DNA from: Rhizobium freirei PRF 81
Lineage (GTDB): Bacteria; Pseudomonadota; Alphaproteobacteria; Rhizobiales; Rhizobiaceae
Length of the DNA: 64,000 bases
NCBI RefSeq assembly: GCF_000359745.1
Contig: NZ_AQHN01000001.1
Location: forward strand, 1 to 64,000
Direction of reading: 5' to 3'
Shown here: positions 42,170 through 50,696 of the stretch, one piece after another
Numbering within the stretch: position 1 is the first letter of the stretch
Layout: each line of letters begins with the position of its first letter
Notes under the pieces: model-generated
What the model saw: only the letters and a program-made list of their open reading frames with translations
What the model was told of the DNA's origin: nothing
Databases searched by the model: none
Program-made: the position numbers and the translations under genes

Positions 42170-43045
42170 TTATTTGACGGCACCTACGGCGACACCGCGC
42201 GTCAGGGTCCGTTGGAAAATCAGAAAGAAGATCACCGTCGGCGTGATGCCGAGCAGCGAGGCCGCCGCAATCGCGGTCGGCTCCTGCGTATTGGCGCCCG
42301 ACAGCACGCCCATGGCGACGGAAACCGTCTGGTTGTTGTTGGAGACCAGAAACACCAGCGGGATCAGGAACTCGTTCCAGGTCCAGATGAAGAAGAAGGT
42401 CGCCAGCACCGCCAGCGTCGGCCGCAGCACCGGCACGATCACCATCCAAAGGATCTGCCAGCGCGTGGCATTGTCGATCTGCGCCGCCTCGATGATTTCG
42501 CGGGGGAAGGTCGCCAGCACCGAAGACAGAAGATAGGTCCCGAAGGCGGTGTGCAGCACGCCGATGATCAAGATCACGGAGAGCATCGAATCGAACAGGC
42601 CGACCTGCTTGGACATGTAGTAGAGCGGATAGACCAGGGCTTCCTGCGGCGCCATGATCGAGATCAGCAGGATGACGAGCATCACCTGTCCGCCGCGTAC
42701 GCGGCCGATGCCGATGGCATAGGCGTTCAGCAGGCTTAGAACGACGGCCAAGATCGCTGTGCATCCGCTGATCAGAATGCTGTTGAAGAGTTTCCGGGGG
42801 AAATCGACATTCATCCAGAAATTCTTGAGCGCCGTCAGGTCGAAGCTATGCGGAAAGGCAAGCGGGCCATTGGCGGCATAGTCGGACGGCGTCTTGATGG
42901 CGTTGAAGGCGGCCAGGAAGAACGGAAACAACGTACCTGCCAGGAAAACAAGCAGGATGGCCAGAACGACCCATCGGCCGATCCCTTTCTTCTGGCTGTG
43001 ATGCACCGAAACGGCCGGGGCGGAAATCGCAGACGTTACCGCCAT
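42170..43045 (-). CDS. Sugar ABC transporter permease, MalG-like
   Basis: A 291-residue inner-membrane permease with six predicted helices. The EAA loop is EIIEAAQIDNATRWQILWMV (near 188-207), contacting the ATPase. The ATG at 43045 follows the preceding permease's stop by one base, with GAGGGAGG upstream. It pairs with the MalF-like permease to form the channel. The frame remains open upstream into that gene, but the internal ribosome site decides the start. Confidence 0.92.
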   Translation of the reverse strand: MAVTSAISAPAVSVHHSQKKGIGRWVVLAILLVFLAGTLFPFFLAAFNAIKTPSDYAANGPLAFPHSFDLTALKNFWMNVDFPRKLFNSILISGCTAILAVVLSLLNAYAIGIGRVRGGQVMLVILLISIMAPQEALVYPLYYMSKQVGLFDSMLSVILIIGVLHTAFGTYLLSSVLATFPREIIEAAQIDNATRWQILWMVIVPVLRPTLAVLATFFFIWTWNEFLIPLVFLVSNNNQTVSVAMGVLSGANTQEPTAIAAASLLGITPTVIFFLIFQRTLTRGVAVGAVK

Positions 43046-43046
43046 G

Positions 43047-43952
43047 TCAGTGGCCTCCCTCAGCCTGTTTCGATTGCATGCGCAGGAACACAACGCCCAG
43101 TATGATGGTAATGACCGTTTGCAGCGTCGCGATGGCCGCGGCATAGCCGACGCGGTTCGTGGTGAAGAAATGATAGTAGGAGAGATAGGATGGCACCGTG
43201 GTCGCATTGTCGGGGCCGCCCGATGTCAGCACGTAGATCGGCGCAAAGACCTTGAGCGCCGCGATCAGCGTCGTCAGCGCCACCACGAAAATCTCTGGCA
43301 TCAGCATCGGAATGGTGATGGAGCGGAAGCGCCCGAACCAGCTTGCATTGTCGAGTTCGGCCGCCTCGTAGAGCGAAGGGTCGACGCGCGCCAATCCGGA
43401 CATGAACACGACAAGGCAGTAGCCGACCTGGACCCAGACGATGACGGCGGAAACGGCCCAAAGCGCATAATTTGCGTCCCCCAGCCAGTTCTTGGCGAGG
43501 AAATCGAGCCCAATGGCTTTCAATACCGCGTTGATGATACCGATCGGGTTGAGGATCCACCCCCACAGGACGCCAGCCGCGGTCAGGGGCAGGATCTGCG
43601 GCAGGTAGAAACCGGCGCGGAAGAAACTCGACCACGTCTCGCTGAATTGCGCGCTGATATAGTCGAACAGCACCGCCGCCAGCACCAGCCCGAGGAGGAT
43701 CGGTACGATGGTCATCGAAATGATGAACAGCAGCGTATGCTGGATCGAACTCCAAAAGAGAGTATCCAGAAGCAATCTCTGATAGTTTTCAAAACCGACA
43801 TAACGCGGCGGAATGACCCCGCCCTTCCATGTCGTGAAGCTGATCGCGAAATTGGCAATCAGGGGAATGAGCACCACCAGCACAAATCCCAGCATTCCGG
43901 GGATCATGTAGAAATAGTACCCCGCCCTGCCGGCGCTCTTCGACTTTTCCAT
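43047..43952 (-). CDS. Sugar ABC transporter permease, MalF-like
   Basis: A 301-residue permease, six helices, first one at GYYFYMIPGMLGFVLVVLIP (near 10-29). The EAA loop is PSLYEAAELDNASWFGRFRS (near 194-213). The start at 43952 has GGAGG 6 bases before the ATG. Adjacent to the solute-binding protein gene (70 bp gap) and coupled to the MalG-like gene. The substrate is not evident; the local isomerase and oxidoreductase suggest a rare sugar or polyol. Confidence 0.92.
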   Translation of the reverse strand: MEKSKSAGRAGYYFYMIPGMLGFVLVVLIPLIANFAISFTTWKGGVIPPRYVGFENYQRLLLDTLFWSSIQHTLLFIISMTIVPILLGLVLAAVLFDYISAQFSETWSSFFRAGFYLPQILPLTAAGVLWGWILNPIGIINAVLKAIGLDFLAKNWLGDANYALWAVSAVIVWVQVGYCLVVFMSGLARVDPSLYEAAELDNASWFGRFRSITIPMLMPEIFVVALTTLIAALKVFAPIYVLTSGGPDNATTVPSYLSYYHFFTTNRVGYAAAIATLQTVITIILGVVFLRMQSKQAEGGH

Positions 43953-44022
43953 CGAATTCCTCCAGTCCGATACGGCGGGCGGCATCAGGGCCGTCCCGCC
44001 GTTGTGATTGTCGCCGATGGTG

Positions 44023-45288
44023 TTATTGCGCCGCCTGCACGTCGTCGTAGGCCTTCTTCAACCGTGCAGCCAATTGATCAGGCGACGTGGAGCCGTTCAC
44101 CAGGCCGGTGGTCGCCTGGATCAGCAGTTCGTAATAGCCAGGCACCGGCCAGTCCGGGTAGAAGCCGAGGCCACCCTTGCTGGAAATCTGGTGGAAGAGC
44201 TCGACATTGCGCTTGCCGACCTCATCGGTGATGGCAGCCGGATCTGCATCAATCGCCACACCGCCAAGATTTGCCTGTTCGTTCTGATTGCCCTTGCTCA
44301 GCACAAGATCGATGAAATCATAGGCAAGATCCTTGTTCTTGGCGCTCTTCGGCACCATGAACATGCTGCCAGTCGAGCCGACAGTGTACTTCGTCGTCGG
44401 GAAAATGAACTGGCTCCATTTGAACGTCTTGATAGTGTTCGCAAAATTGCCGTTGTTCCACGTACCGCTGACGAACATCGGCGCCTTGCCCGAAGAGAAT
44501 ACGTTGGCGGCGTCCGTTCCCTTGAGGCCGGTCGAATCCTTCGAGATGTATCCCTTGCCCACCCAGTCAGCAATCTTCTGAGCGGCGAACAGGAAGGGCT
44601 TGGTATCGAGCGGCGCCTTGAGACCCTGATAGTTTTTGACCCAGGTGTCGTCGGCTTGCGTTAGCGCCAGCGTGTAAAGCAGGTGTTGTGCATTCGAATC
44701 CACCGTACCATAGGCAAGCGGCGTGATGCCCTTCTTCTTGAAGGTATCGAGCGTTGCCTCAAACTCGGCCAGCGTCGTCGGCACTTTGATGCCGTTAGCC
44801 TGGAACATGTCGATGTTGTAGAAGACCGAGACGAACTCGCCGAGTGCCGGGATGCCGATGATCGGACCCGAGCCATAGACGCCATTCTGGTCATATTTGC
44901 TGAGCTGCGTATTGGTTTCGTTCAAGACCTTGTCCCAGCCGCGCTTCTTGAACTCATCATCGAGCGGTGTCAGCAGCCCCTGCGAGGCAACGAGGCCCGC
45001 TGTCGCATTGCCCTTATTGTATTCGAGCACATCAGGCGCCTGATCCGAATTCAGAATAAGGCTGCCAGCCTTCTGCAATTGATCGAAGGTTTTCTGCTCG
45101 AAATTGACGGTTACATCGGGGTGTTTGGCCTTGAATGCGCCGAGTGCCTTCGTCCAGGCCACGGCCTGAGGCGTGTCGGGCAGCTCGTACCACCAGACGT
45201 TAAATGTCTTGCCCTGGGCTTGCGCCACACCGGCAGCCAACAGAAGCGACATGCCGGCCGAGATCGCCAGCTTCGAAAAAATATTCAT
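44023..45288 (-). CDS. Extracellular sugar-binding protein of an ABC transporter
   Basis: A 421-residue family-1 solute-binding protein. A Sec signal peptide (MNIFSKLAISAGMSLLLAAG, cleavage after AQA near 24) precedes KTFNVWWYELPDTPQAVAWT. It captures the substrate in the periplasm and delivers it to the two permeases encoded downstream. AGGAG lies 8 bases before the ATG; the frame is open upstream to 45465, but that is not a signal-like sequence. Tight operon with MalF, MalG and MalK-type genes. Confidence 0.9.
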   Translation of the reverse strand: MNIFSKLAISAGMSLLLAAGVAQAQGKTFNVWWYELPDTPQAVAWTKALGAFKAKHPDVTVNFEQKTFDQLQKAGSLILNSDQAPDVLEYNKGNATAGLVASQGLLTPLDDEFKKRGWDKVLNETNTQLSKYDQNGVYGSGPIIGIPALGEFVSVFYNIDMFQANGIKVPTTLAEFEATLDTFKKKGITPLAYGTVDSNAQHLLYTLALTQADDTWVKNYQGLKAPLDTKPFLFAAQKIADWVGKGYISKDSTGLKGTDAANVFSSGKAPMFVSGTWNNGNFANTIKTFKWSQFIFPTTKYTVGSTGSMFMVPKSAKNKDLAYDFIDLVLSKGNQNEQANLGGVAIDADPAAITDEVGKRNVELFHQISSKGGLGFYPDWPVPGYYELLIQATTGLVNGSTSPDQLAARLKKAYDDVQAAQ

Positions 45289-45307
45289 ATATTCTCCTCC
45301 ACCTGCG

Positions 45308-45320
45308 AACCGTGACGGTT
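45308..45320. promoter_or_regulatory. Inverted repeat upstream of the sugar-binding protein gene
   Basis: AACCGT-G-ACGGTT lies 20-32 bp before the sugar-binding protein start, in the 235-bp gap after the isomerase gene. It could be a regulator half-site pair or part of a leader structure. The gap may contain an internal promoter; no gene is seen in it. Confidence 0.35.
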
Positions 45321-45523
45321 TTGAACCGACGACATGGCCCGCGCTGCCGTCGGCTTTTCCCTCATTGCTGCCGGTGCATTCGCCCGCCCTCCTCGGAACG
45401 ATCAGCAAATGCGCGGCAGTCCTCCATTTGGTTGCCCGTCTCGCGCAGAGCGTTGGCCGCCCCACGCCTTTGATTAACGCACAACTCGCCTCCTAAATCG
45501 ATGCAGATTCGCCAATGCGTGGG

Positions 45524-46417
45524 TCACTCGACGTATTCACCGCCCCGGCTTCTCTTGAGATAGTTCAGTCCGTGAACCTGACCAGTCATCTCGAGCGCAT
45601 CGCGATAGACCGGATCGTGCCAGCCCTCGATGTCGATCGAGCCGGACCAGCCGGCAAGGCGCAGCTCGGAGATGATGTCAGTCCAGTTGCTGTCGCCGAA
45701 GCCCGGCGTGCGCATGAAGACGAACTTCTCCTTGCCGAAAATGCCGTGCTCCTTGATGACCTCCCAGCGGATCGTCGCGTCCTTGCCATGGACGTGAAAA
45801 ATCTTTTTCGCCCATTTGCGGATCTGCGGCAGCGGCTCGATCAGATAGACCATCTGATGGCACGGCTCCCATTCCAGGCCGAGATTGTCGTCCGGGGTCT
45901 CGTTGAACATCAGCTCCCAGGCGTCGGGATTGTGGGCGATGTTCCAGTCGCCGGTCGCCCAGTTGCCGTCCATGGCGCAATTTTCGAAGGCGATCTTGAT
46001 GCCCTTGTCGGCAGCGCGCTTGGCAAGCTCGCTCCAGACCTGCTTGTAGCGCGGCAGGCTGTCGGTGAGCGGCTTGTTGCGGATGCGGCCGGTGAAGCCG
46101 GCAACGCAGGTGGCGCCGAAATGATGGGCGTTGTCGATGCAATCCTTCCAGCCCTGCAGCGTCTGCAGGTCCATCTCGCGCTCTTCGAGCGGATTGCCGA
46201 ACATGCCGAGGGTCGAGATGGTGATGTCGCGATCGCCGATTGCGTCGCGGCAGCGCTTGCCGAGATCCGCAAGGTTCTGACCATTGGTAGTCTGCCAGAA
46301 GAAGGGCTCGAAGCTCTCGAAGCCGAGATCGGCGATCTTGGCGATGTTCCTGGCGGCGTCCTCGTTCGTCGCCCTGATCATCGTGCCGATGCGGATGGCC
46401 TTTGCCGGATTAGTCAT
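45524..46417 (-). CDS. Sugar phosphate isomerase/epimerase (AP endonuclease 2-like TIM barrel)
   Basis: A 297-residue TIM-barrel enzyme of the xylose-isomerase-like superfamily. Metal-site segments are visible: IKIAFENCAMDGNWATGDWN (near 132-151), NLGLEWEPCHQMVYLIEPLP (near 171-190), FHVHGKDATIRW (near 203) and GSIDIEGWHDP (near 253). These divalent-metal enzymes isomerise or epimerise keto-sugars or inosose-like polyols. It lies between the Gfo/Idh oxidoreductase (4 bp upstream) and the ABC transporter, so it belongs to the same catabolic unit. Confidence 0.85.
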   Translation of the reverse strand: MTNPAKAIRIGTMIRATNEDAARNIAKIADLGFESFEPFFWQTTNGQNLADLGKRCRDAIGDRDITISTLGMFGNPLEEREMDLQTLQGWKDCIDNAHHFGATCVAGFTGRIRNKPLTDSLPRYKQVWSELAKRAADKGIKIAFENCAMDGNWATGDWNIAHNPDAWELMFNETPDDNLGLEWEPCHQMVYLIEPLPQIRKWAKKIFHVHGKDATIRWEVIKEHGIFGKEKFVFMRTPGFGDSNWTDIISELRLAGWSGSIDIEGWHDPVYRDALEMTGQVHGLNYLKRSRGGEYVE

Positions 46418-46421
46418 GATC

Positions 46422-47465
46422 TTACTGTCCTTGTGCTGAAATATCGATGCGCCGGCCGGTCTTGGCGCTCTCGATGGCGCCTAAAACCATGGCGAGGCTG
46501 CGAATATTGTCTTCGCTTGCGGTCTCGGGCGCCTTGCCCGTCCTGATCGCCTCGATGAAGGAGGCGATGACGCTGGCGTGGCCGTGCGTCTCTTCCTCAT
46601 GTTTCGGTCCGGGAACTTCGATCGGCGCGAAGCCATGCAGGAGGCCGGGCTCATTGCCGGCGACACTGGCTTCGAAATTCTCTTCGCCGTCCCAGGTCAG
46701 CATGCCCTTGCTGCCGGTCAGCCGCCATTGGCTTTCCCAGCTCGTGCGCCGGCCCTCGGCGCACCAGGAGCCGCGATAGCTGAAGACGACGTCGTCGGAA
46801 AAATCGAAGAGCGCATGCGCCGATGCGCCATGCTTGTACCAGGATCCTGCAGGGTTCTTTTCGACGCAATAGACCGAGAGCGGCACCTTGCCGGAAACGA
46901 AGCGAGCGGCGTCGAACGTATGGATCGCCATATCGAGCAGCAGGACGCTGTCCATTTCCTCGCGGAAACCGCCGAAATGCGGACCGAGGAAGAAATCACA
47001 GTGGACGCCCGTCAGCTCGCCGATCGCCCCTTCCTCGACGAAGCGTCGCAGGCGACGGATCCCGGAGATATAACGGCGGTTCTGGATGATGGCATGGACC
47101 TTGCCGGCCTTGGCGGCAAGGTCGATCAGGGCGTCGCCTTCGGCAAGCGACGTCGCCATCGGCTTTTCACTCAAAACATGACAGCCAGCCTTCAAAGCCG
47201 TCGAAACCACAGCGAAGCGTGCCGCCGGGATGACGACGTCAAAAACCAGATCGGCCTTCGTCGCCGCGATGACATCGCCGAGATCCGAGCCGATGACGGC
47301 ATCTTCCAGAGAGAACTCTTTCGCAAGGTTTTCAGCGGTCGCACGATTGAGATCGACCAGGCCGACGACCTGGATGGATTCGGCAAGCGATGGTGTCGAG
47401 GTGATGGCCCTGAGCCAGCCTTTAGACATAGCTCCGCACCCGCACAAAATGGCATTGAATTTCAC
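46422..47465 (-). CDS. Gfo/Idh/MocA-family oxidoreductase
   Basis: A 347-residue NAD(P)-linked dehydrogenase. It opens with MKFNAILCGCGAMSKGWLRA (Rossmann GxGxM), has the CHVLSEKPMATSLAEGDALI segment (EKP motif near 96) and LLLDMAIHTFDAARFVSG (near 172-189) with the catalytic His. The GTG start has GGAGG about 5 bases upstream. It is the promoter-proximal gene of the operon running from 47465 to 40987 and is divergent from the LacI regulator. Confidence 0.88.
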   Translation of the reverse strand: MKFNAILCGCGAMSKGWLRAITSTPSLAESIQVVGLVDLNRATAENLAKEFSLEDAVIGSDLGDVIAATKADLVFDVVIPAARFAVVSTALKAGCHVLSEKPMATSLAEGDALIDLAAKAGKVHAIIQNRRYISGIRRLRRFVEEGAIGELTGVHCDFFLGPHFGGFREEMDSVLLLDMAIHTFDAARFVSGKVPLSVYCVEKNPAGSWYKHGASAHALFDFSDDVVFSYRGSWCAEGRRTSWESQWRLTGSKGMLTWDGEENFEASVAGNEPGLLHGFAPIEVPGPKHEEETHGHASVIASFIEAIRTGKAPETASEDNIRSLAMVLGAIESAKTGRRIDISAQGQ

Positions 47466-47510
47466 GATGTCCTCCAGCGGGCGGTGATCAACCCCTCATG
47501 ACACGCGCTC

Positions 47511-47524
47511 CGTAAACGTTTACG
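47511..47524. promoter_or_regulatory. LacI-family operator in the divergent promoter region
   Basis: CGTAAACGTTTACG, a perfect 14-bp palindrome, lies between the oxidoreductase (starts 47465) and the LacI gene (starts 47574). The centre CG with flanking AAA/TTT is characteristic of LacI/GalR operators. It probably serves both directions. Confidence 0.8.
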
Positions 47525-47573
47525 ATACTATGCGAAAAGATTTTCCTGTGTCAATAGAGGAGGACAACGGAAA

Positions 47574-48644
47574 ATGGCGCATGGAGGAAAACCGCGGCCG
47601 ATGAAGGGAATTCGCCAGCTTGCCGAACATCTCGATATCTCGATCGGCACAGTATCACGCGCATTGAACGGCAAGCCGGATGTGAACGAAGAGACCCGCA
47701 AGCGCGTGCTCGCGGCCGCAGAACAACTCGGCTATGTGGCCAACCAGTCCGGACGCAGCCTGCGGCAAGGCACGACGAATGTCATCGGCCTGATGATCCA
47801 GTCCAGCCGGGAAACGGTCGAGAATAGCGACAACTTCTTCCTGACCGTGACGGGCGGCCTGCAGAGCGTATTCTCGCGGCACAATCTCGATCTGATCATG
47901 CTCCCCTGCCCGCATGACGAAGACCCTTACGAATATCTGAAACGCATGGTGGCAAGGCGCATCGTCGATGCGCTGATCCTCTCCGAGACGCAGCGCGTCG
48001 ACAAGCGCTTCGATATGCTCGCCAAGGCGAAAATTCCGTTCGCGGCGCTTGGCCGCAGCCTCTCGGGCGTGCAGCATCCGTGGGCCGACCTGGATTTCGA
48101 CGGCGTCGCCAATTGCGCCGTCGACCGCCTCGTCGCGCGCGGGCACCGTCGCATTGCCATCAGCACGCCCGCCAGCGACATCAATCTCGGCTTCGTCTTC
48201 GTAGAAGGCTATCGCCGTGCACTGGAGCGGCATGGCATCCCCTATGATCCGGCGCTGGTCATCCGCGCCAAATCGAGCGAACAGGGTGGCTATCAGGTCG
48301 CCGATGAACTGCTTCGCCTGGAAGACAGGCCGACGGCTGTGATCCTGATCTATGAGCTGATGGCGATCGGCTTCTATCGGCGTGTCATGGAGGCTGGCAT
48401 CATTCCCGGTCGCGATATCGCCGTCGTCGGCTTTCGCGAGGCGCCGCGCGCCAAATTCCTGCAGCCGGCGCTGACCTGCTTTCGCACCTCGCTGCACGAT
48501 CTCGGGGTCGAACTCGCGGAAATCCTGCTTTCCAGCATGCCCGCCTACAACCATATCTACCCCAACACGAAGCGCCAGAGGACCTGGCCGCTCGAACTCG
48601 TTCCCGGCGAAAGCGACGCCTTTCACCTGACGACCGGCAAATAA
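47574..48644 (+). CDS. LacI-family transcriptional regulator
   Basis: A 356-residue repressor with an N-terminal LacI helix-turn-helix (GIRQLAEHLDISIGTVSRAL, near residues 12-31) and hinge, then a periplasmic-binding-protein-like effector domain (from about 70, TTNVIGLMIQSSRETVENSD). GAGGAGG precedes the ATG at 47574; an internal ATG at 47601 with GGAGGA is an alternative. The divergent sugar operon and the palindrome at 47511 make it the probable local regulator of sugar uptake. Confidence 0.9.
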   Translation: MAHGGKPRPMKGIRQLAEHLDISIGTVSRALNGKPDVNEETRKRVLAAAEQLGYVANQSGRSLRQGTTNVIGLMIQSSRETVENSDNFFLTVTGGLQSVFSRHNLDLIMLPCPHDEDPYEYLKRMVARRIVDALILSETQRVDKRFDMLAKAKIPFAALGRSLSGVQHPWADLDFDGVANCAVDRLVARGHRRIAISTPASDINLGFVFVEGYRRALERHGIPYDPALVIRAKSSEQGGYQVADELLRLEDRPTAVILIYELMAIGFYRRVMEAGIIPGRDIAVVGFREAPRAKFLQPALTCFRTSLHDLGVELAEILLSSMPAYNHIYPNTKRQRTWPLELVPGESDAFHLTTGK

Positions 48645-48734
48645 GGCAGCGCCGAAACGCCGCACCGGCCATATCGGCGGTTGCGGCAGCGCCCGTCAGT
48701 TGCCATGTAGAGCATCGCAAACAGGGGCCGAGGC

Positions 48735-49124
48735 TTGAGCGAAGAAACCATCACACTTTACGAAGCGATCGGTGGCGACCGCACGGTGCGGGCGTTGACC
48801 TCGCGTTTTTACGAATTGATGGATACGCTGCCCGAGGCAGCCAATTGCCGCGCCGTACACCCGCCGAGCCTCGAAGGTTCGCAGGAGAAGTTCTACGAAT
48901 ATCTGACGGGCTATCTTGGCGGGCCGCAGCTCTACATCGAAAAGCGCGGCCATCCCCGCCTGCGCAGCCGGCATTTCGTCGCTGCCATCGGCCCGACCGA
49001 ACGCGATGAGTGGCTACTTTGCTTCCGCCGAGCCATGAACGAAACCATCGAGAACGAAAAACTGCGTGCCATCATCTGGGAGCCCGTCGAGCGTCTGGCC
49101 TTCCACATGCAGAATAGGGAATGA
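48735..49124 (+). CDS. Group II truncated hemoglobin
   Basis: A 129-residue two-over-two globin. It shows TLYEAIGGDRTVRALTSRFY near the start, the proximal His region GHPRLRSRHFVAAIGPTERD (near 76-95) and the conserved Trp in ERDEWLLCFRRAMNE (near 94-108), which assigns it to group II (TrHbO type). It starts with TTG, preceded by a purine-rich GGGGCCGAGG. It likely binds oxygen or nitric oxide. Seven bases separate its stop from the DUF423 gene. Confidence 0.88.
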   Translation: MSEETITLYEAIGGDRTVRALTSRFYELMDTLPEAANCRAVHPPSLEGSQEKFYEYLTGYLGGPQLYIEKRGHPRLRSRHFVAAIGPTERDEWLLCFRRAMNETIENEKLRAIIWEPVERLAFHMQNRE

Positions 49125-49131
49125 GGAAGAT

Positions 49132-49509
49132 ATGAGCATTGGCGCCACAATCCGTCCGGCCACCCTGTTTATCGCCGGCATTCTCGGCGGCGGCGGCGTC
49201 GCGCTTGCTGCAGCTGCCACTCATGGCGGCGATACGCATTTCCTTGGTGCAGCCTCCACCATGAGCCTCGCCCACGCCCCTGCCCTCCTGGCGCTCTACG
49301 CCGGCTATGACCGCATTCGCACGGCGCCTGTCGCCGCTGTTCTGCTGGGATTGGGAACGCTGATCTTCGCAGGCGACCTGATCAACCGTCACTTCGGCGG
49401 CAGCTCGCTCTTTCCGATGGCGGCACCGACGGGCGGAATGGGCATGATTGCCGGTTGGGCCGTAATCGCGCTTGGCGCCTTCTTCAGGACGAAGGCCGAA
49501 AAAGCTTAG
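49132..49509 (+). CDS. DUF423 membrane protein
   Basis: A 125-residue protein with four predicted membrane helices and the DUF423 hallmarks SLAHAPALLALYAGYDRI (near 45) and GGSSLFPMAAPTGGMGMIAG (near 88-107). The function of this widespread small family is unknown. GAGGAAG precedes the ATG at 49132. It is probably cotranscribed with the truncated hemoglobin upstream. Confidence 0.85.
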   Translation: MSIGATIRPATLFIAGILGGGGVALAAAATHGGDTHFLGAASTMSLAHAPALLALYAGYDRIRTAPVAAVLLGLGTLIFAGDLINRHFGGSSLFPMAAPTGGMGMIAGWAVIALGAFFRTKAEKA

Positions 49510-49545
49510 GGCCGGCGTCGTCATCGGCAAGCTGAGAAGACCGGC

Positions 49546-49860
49546 TTAAACGCCGGGAACCACGCTGAAGCCTTCGAATTGCGGCGGCCCCCAATAGAGC
49601 CGCTTGTTATCGCTTGCGCGGCGATGCGCCATGCGAAAATGCTCGGATTTCGTCCACTTGATGAAATCCTCTTCGCTGTGCCAGGCCGTGTGCGAGGAAA
49701 ACGGCGTATAGCCACCATCGACATCCGCTTTGCCGCGCAGCAGGCGAAACTCCAGGAAGCCGGGCACGTCGGAGAGCCGAGAATCGCGCCCTCTCCAAAC
49801 CTCTTCGAATTCGCCCTCCAAACCGATGACGACCTTGAAGCGGTTCATGGCGATGTACAT
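49546..49860 (-). CDS. Heme-degrading monooxygenase-like protein (IsdG/HmuQ type)
   Basis: A 104-residue antibiotic-biosynthesis-monooxygenase-fold protein. Conserved landmarks are FKVVIGLEGEFEEVWRGRDS, VPGFLEFRLLRG and the aromatic TAWHSEEDFIKWTKSEHFRM with the catalytic-type Trp and His (near 58-77). IsdG/HmuQ enzymes of this size cleave heme to free iron. It follows DUF2325-associated genes on the same strand and lies beside the heme-uptake locus, which supports the assignment. Confidence 0.8.
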   Translation of the reverse strand: MYIAMNRFKVVIGLEGEFEEVWRGRDSRLSDVPGFLEFRLLRGKADVDGGYTPFSSHTAWHSEEDFIKWTKSEHFRMAHRRASDNKRLYWGPPQFEGFSVVPGV

Positions 49861-49878
49861 GGCAACCTCGTTCGACGA

Positions 49879-50157
49879 TCAGACCTTTTTGCGGCGTGCG
49901 ACAGTCTTATCCACGTCAAGCGCAAAGGCAACGACATTTGCGCCGTCACGGCTGGCCACGTCCAGCGGCTGATCCGGCGCTTCTCCCGGCATGCGCGCCT
50001 TCCACGCCGGAAAGGTCGCGACATTCGCGGCGCGATGCTGCTCTTCGGCGCGGCGCATCAGCAATTCATAGAGTTCGGGCACAAGCCCATCGCCATTCTG
50101 CGCGGCCAGCTTGTGCAGGCCGATCAGAACAACCCCGTCAGGGCCATTATCGATCAT
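49879..50157 (-). CDS. Small conserved-looking protein in the heme-use cluster
   Basis: A 92-residue soluble protein: IDNGPDGVVLIGLHKLAAQN, then GLVPELYELLMRRAEEQHRA, and a basic tail KTVARRKKV. It starts at an ATG overlapping the DUF2325 gene's stop (ATGA) and is followed 18 bp later by the heme monooxygenase gene. Family not recognised; the coupling suggests a partner of the DUF2325 protein. Confidence 0.65.
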   Translation of the reverse strand: MIDNGPDGVVLIGLHKLAAQNGDGLVPELYELLMRRAEEQHRAANVATFPAWKARMPGEAPDQPLDVASRDGANVVAFALDVDKTVARRKKV

Positions 50158-50552
50158 TGGGAAACGTCTCGTTCTTTCATGGTCTGCAGCGCCCGCTCGA
50201 GGCTGGACTTGCTGCCGTTGCGCAAGGGAATGAAGGCCTTGCCGAACTTCTTGCAGCCGGTCTTCACCCGCAGGCACGCATCGTGGCTGATACAGTCGAT
50301 GGGGCAGAAGACGCAGTCGACCGAGGGCAATACCGTATCGATACGCGACACCGCTTCACGAAGGCCGCCATCGTGATGGATCAGTTCGGCCCCGAAGTTG
50401 CTGGCGATCTGGCGCAGATGGGCCACCTGGCAATCGCGACCGCCGACATAGAGAAAGCTGCGCACATCGAGATTGGACTTCCCGGAGGTCTGTACCGTCG
50501 CCTGCACCTCACGGCTCCCGCGGCCAGAATCCTTCTTCCCCTTACGCGCCAT
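50154..50552 (-). CDS. DUF2325 domain protein
   Basis: A 132-residue protein with the DUF2325 core SFLYVGGRDCQVAHLRQIAS (near 32-51), ELIHHDGGLREAVSRIDTVL (near 56-75) and a Cys-rich end DCVFCPIDCISHDACLRVKT (near 79-98), suggesting metal or Fe-S binding. The gene heads a three-gene unit ending in the heme monooxygenase. A perfect TGA-N9-TCA iron box lies about 95 bp upstream, so iron control is likely. Confidence 0.8.
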   Translation of the reverse strand: MARKGKKDSGRGSREVQATVQTSGKSNLDVRSFLYVGGRDCQVAHLRQIASNFGAELIHHDGGLREAVSRIDTVLPSVDCVFCPIDCISHDACLRVKTGCKKFGKAFIPLRNGSKSSLERALQTMKERDVSQ

Positions 50553-50645
50553 GCATCACCCGTTTGCTGGTTGCTCTTGCACGCTCGATTCCGCCGAGCG
50601 CGAGGCGACCTTAGTAAACATGAGTTTTATAGTAAAGTATAAAGT

Positions 50646-50660
50646 TGATAGTTTTCATCA
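50646..50660. promoter_or_regulatory. RirA-type iron-responsive operator (IRO)
   Basis: TGATAGTTTTCATCA matches the TGA-N9-TCA consensus of the rhizobial RirA box and lies in an AT-rich stretch upstream of the DUF2325/heme monooxygenase unit. Confidence 0.6.
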
Positions 50661-50696
50661 TATTTTATCGCAGACCATGCACGCCATGATGACCGA

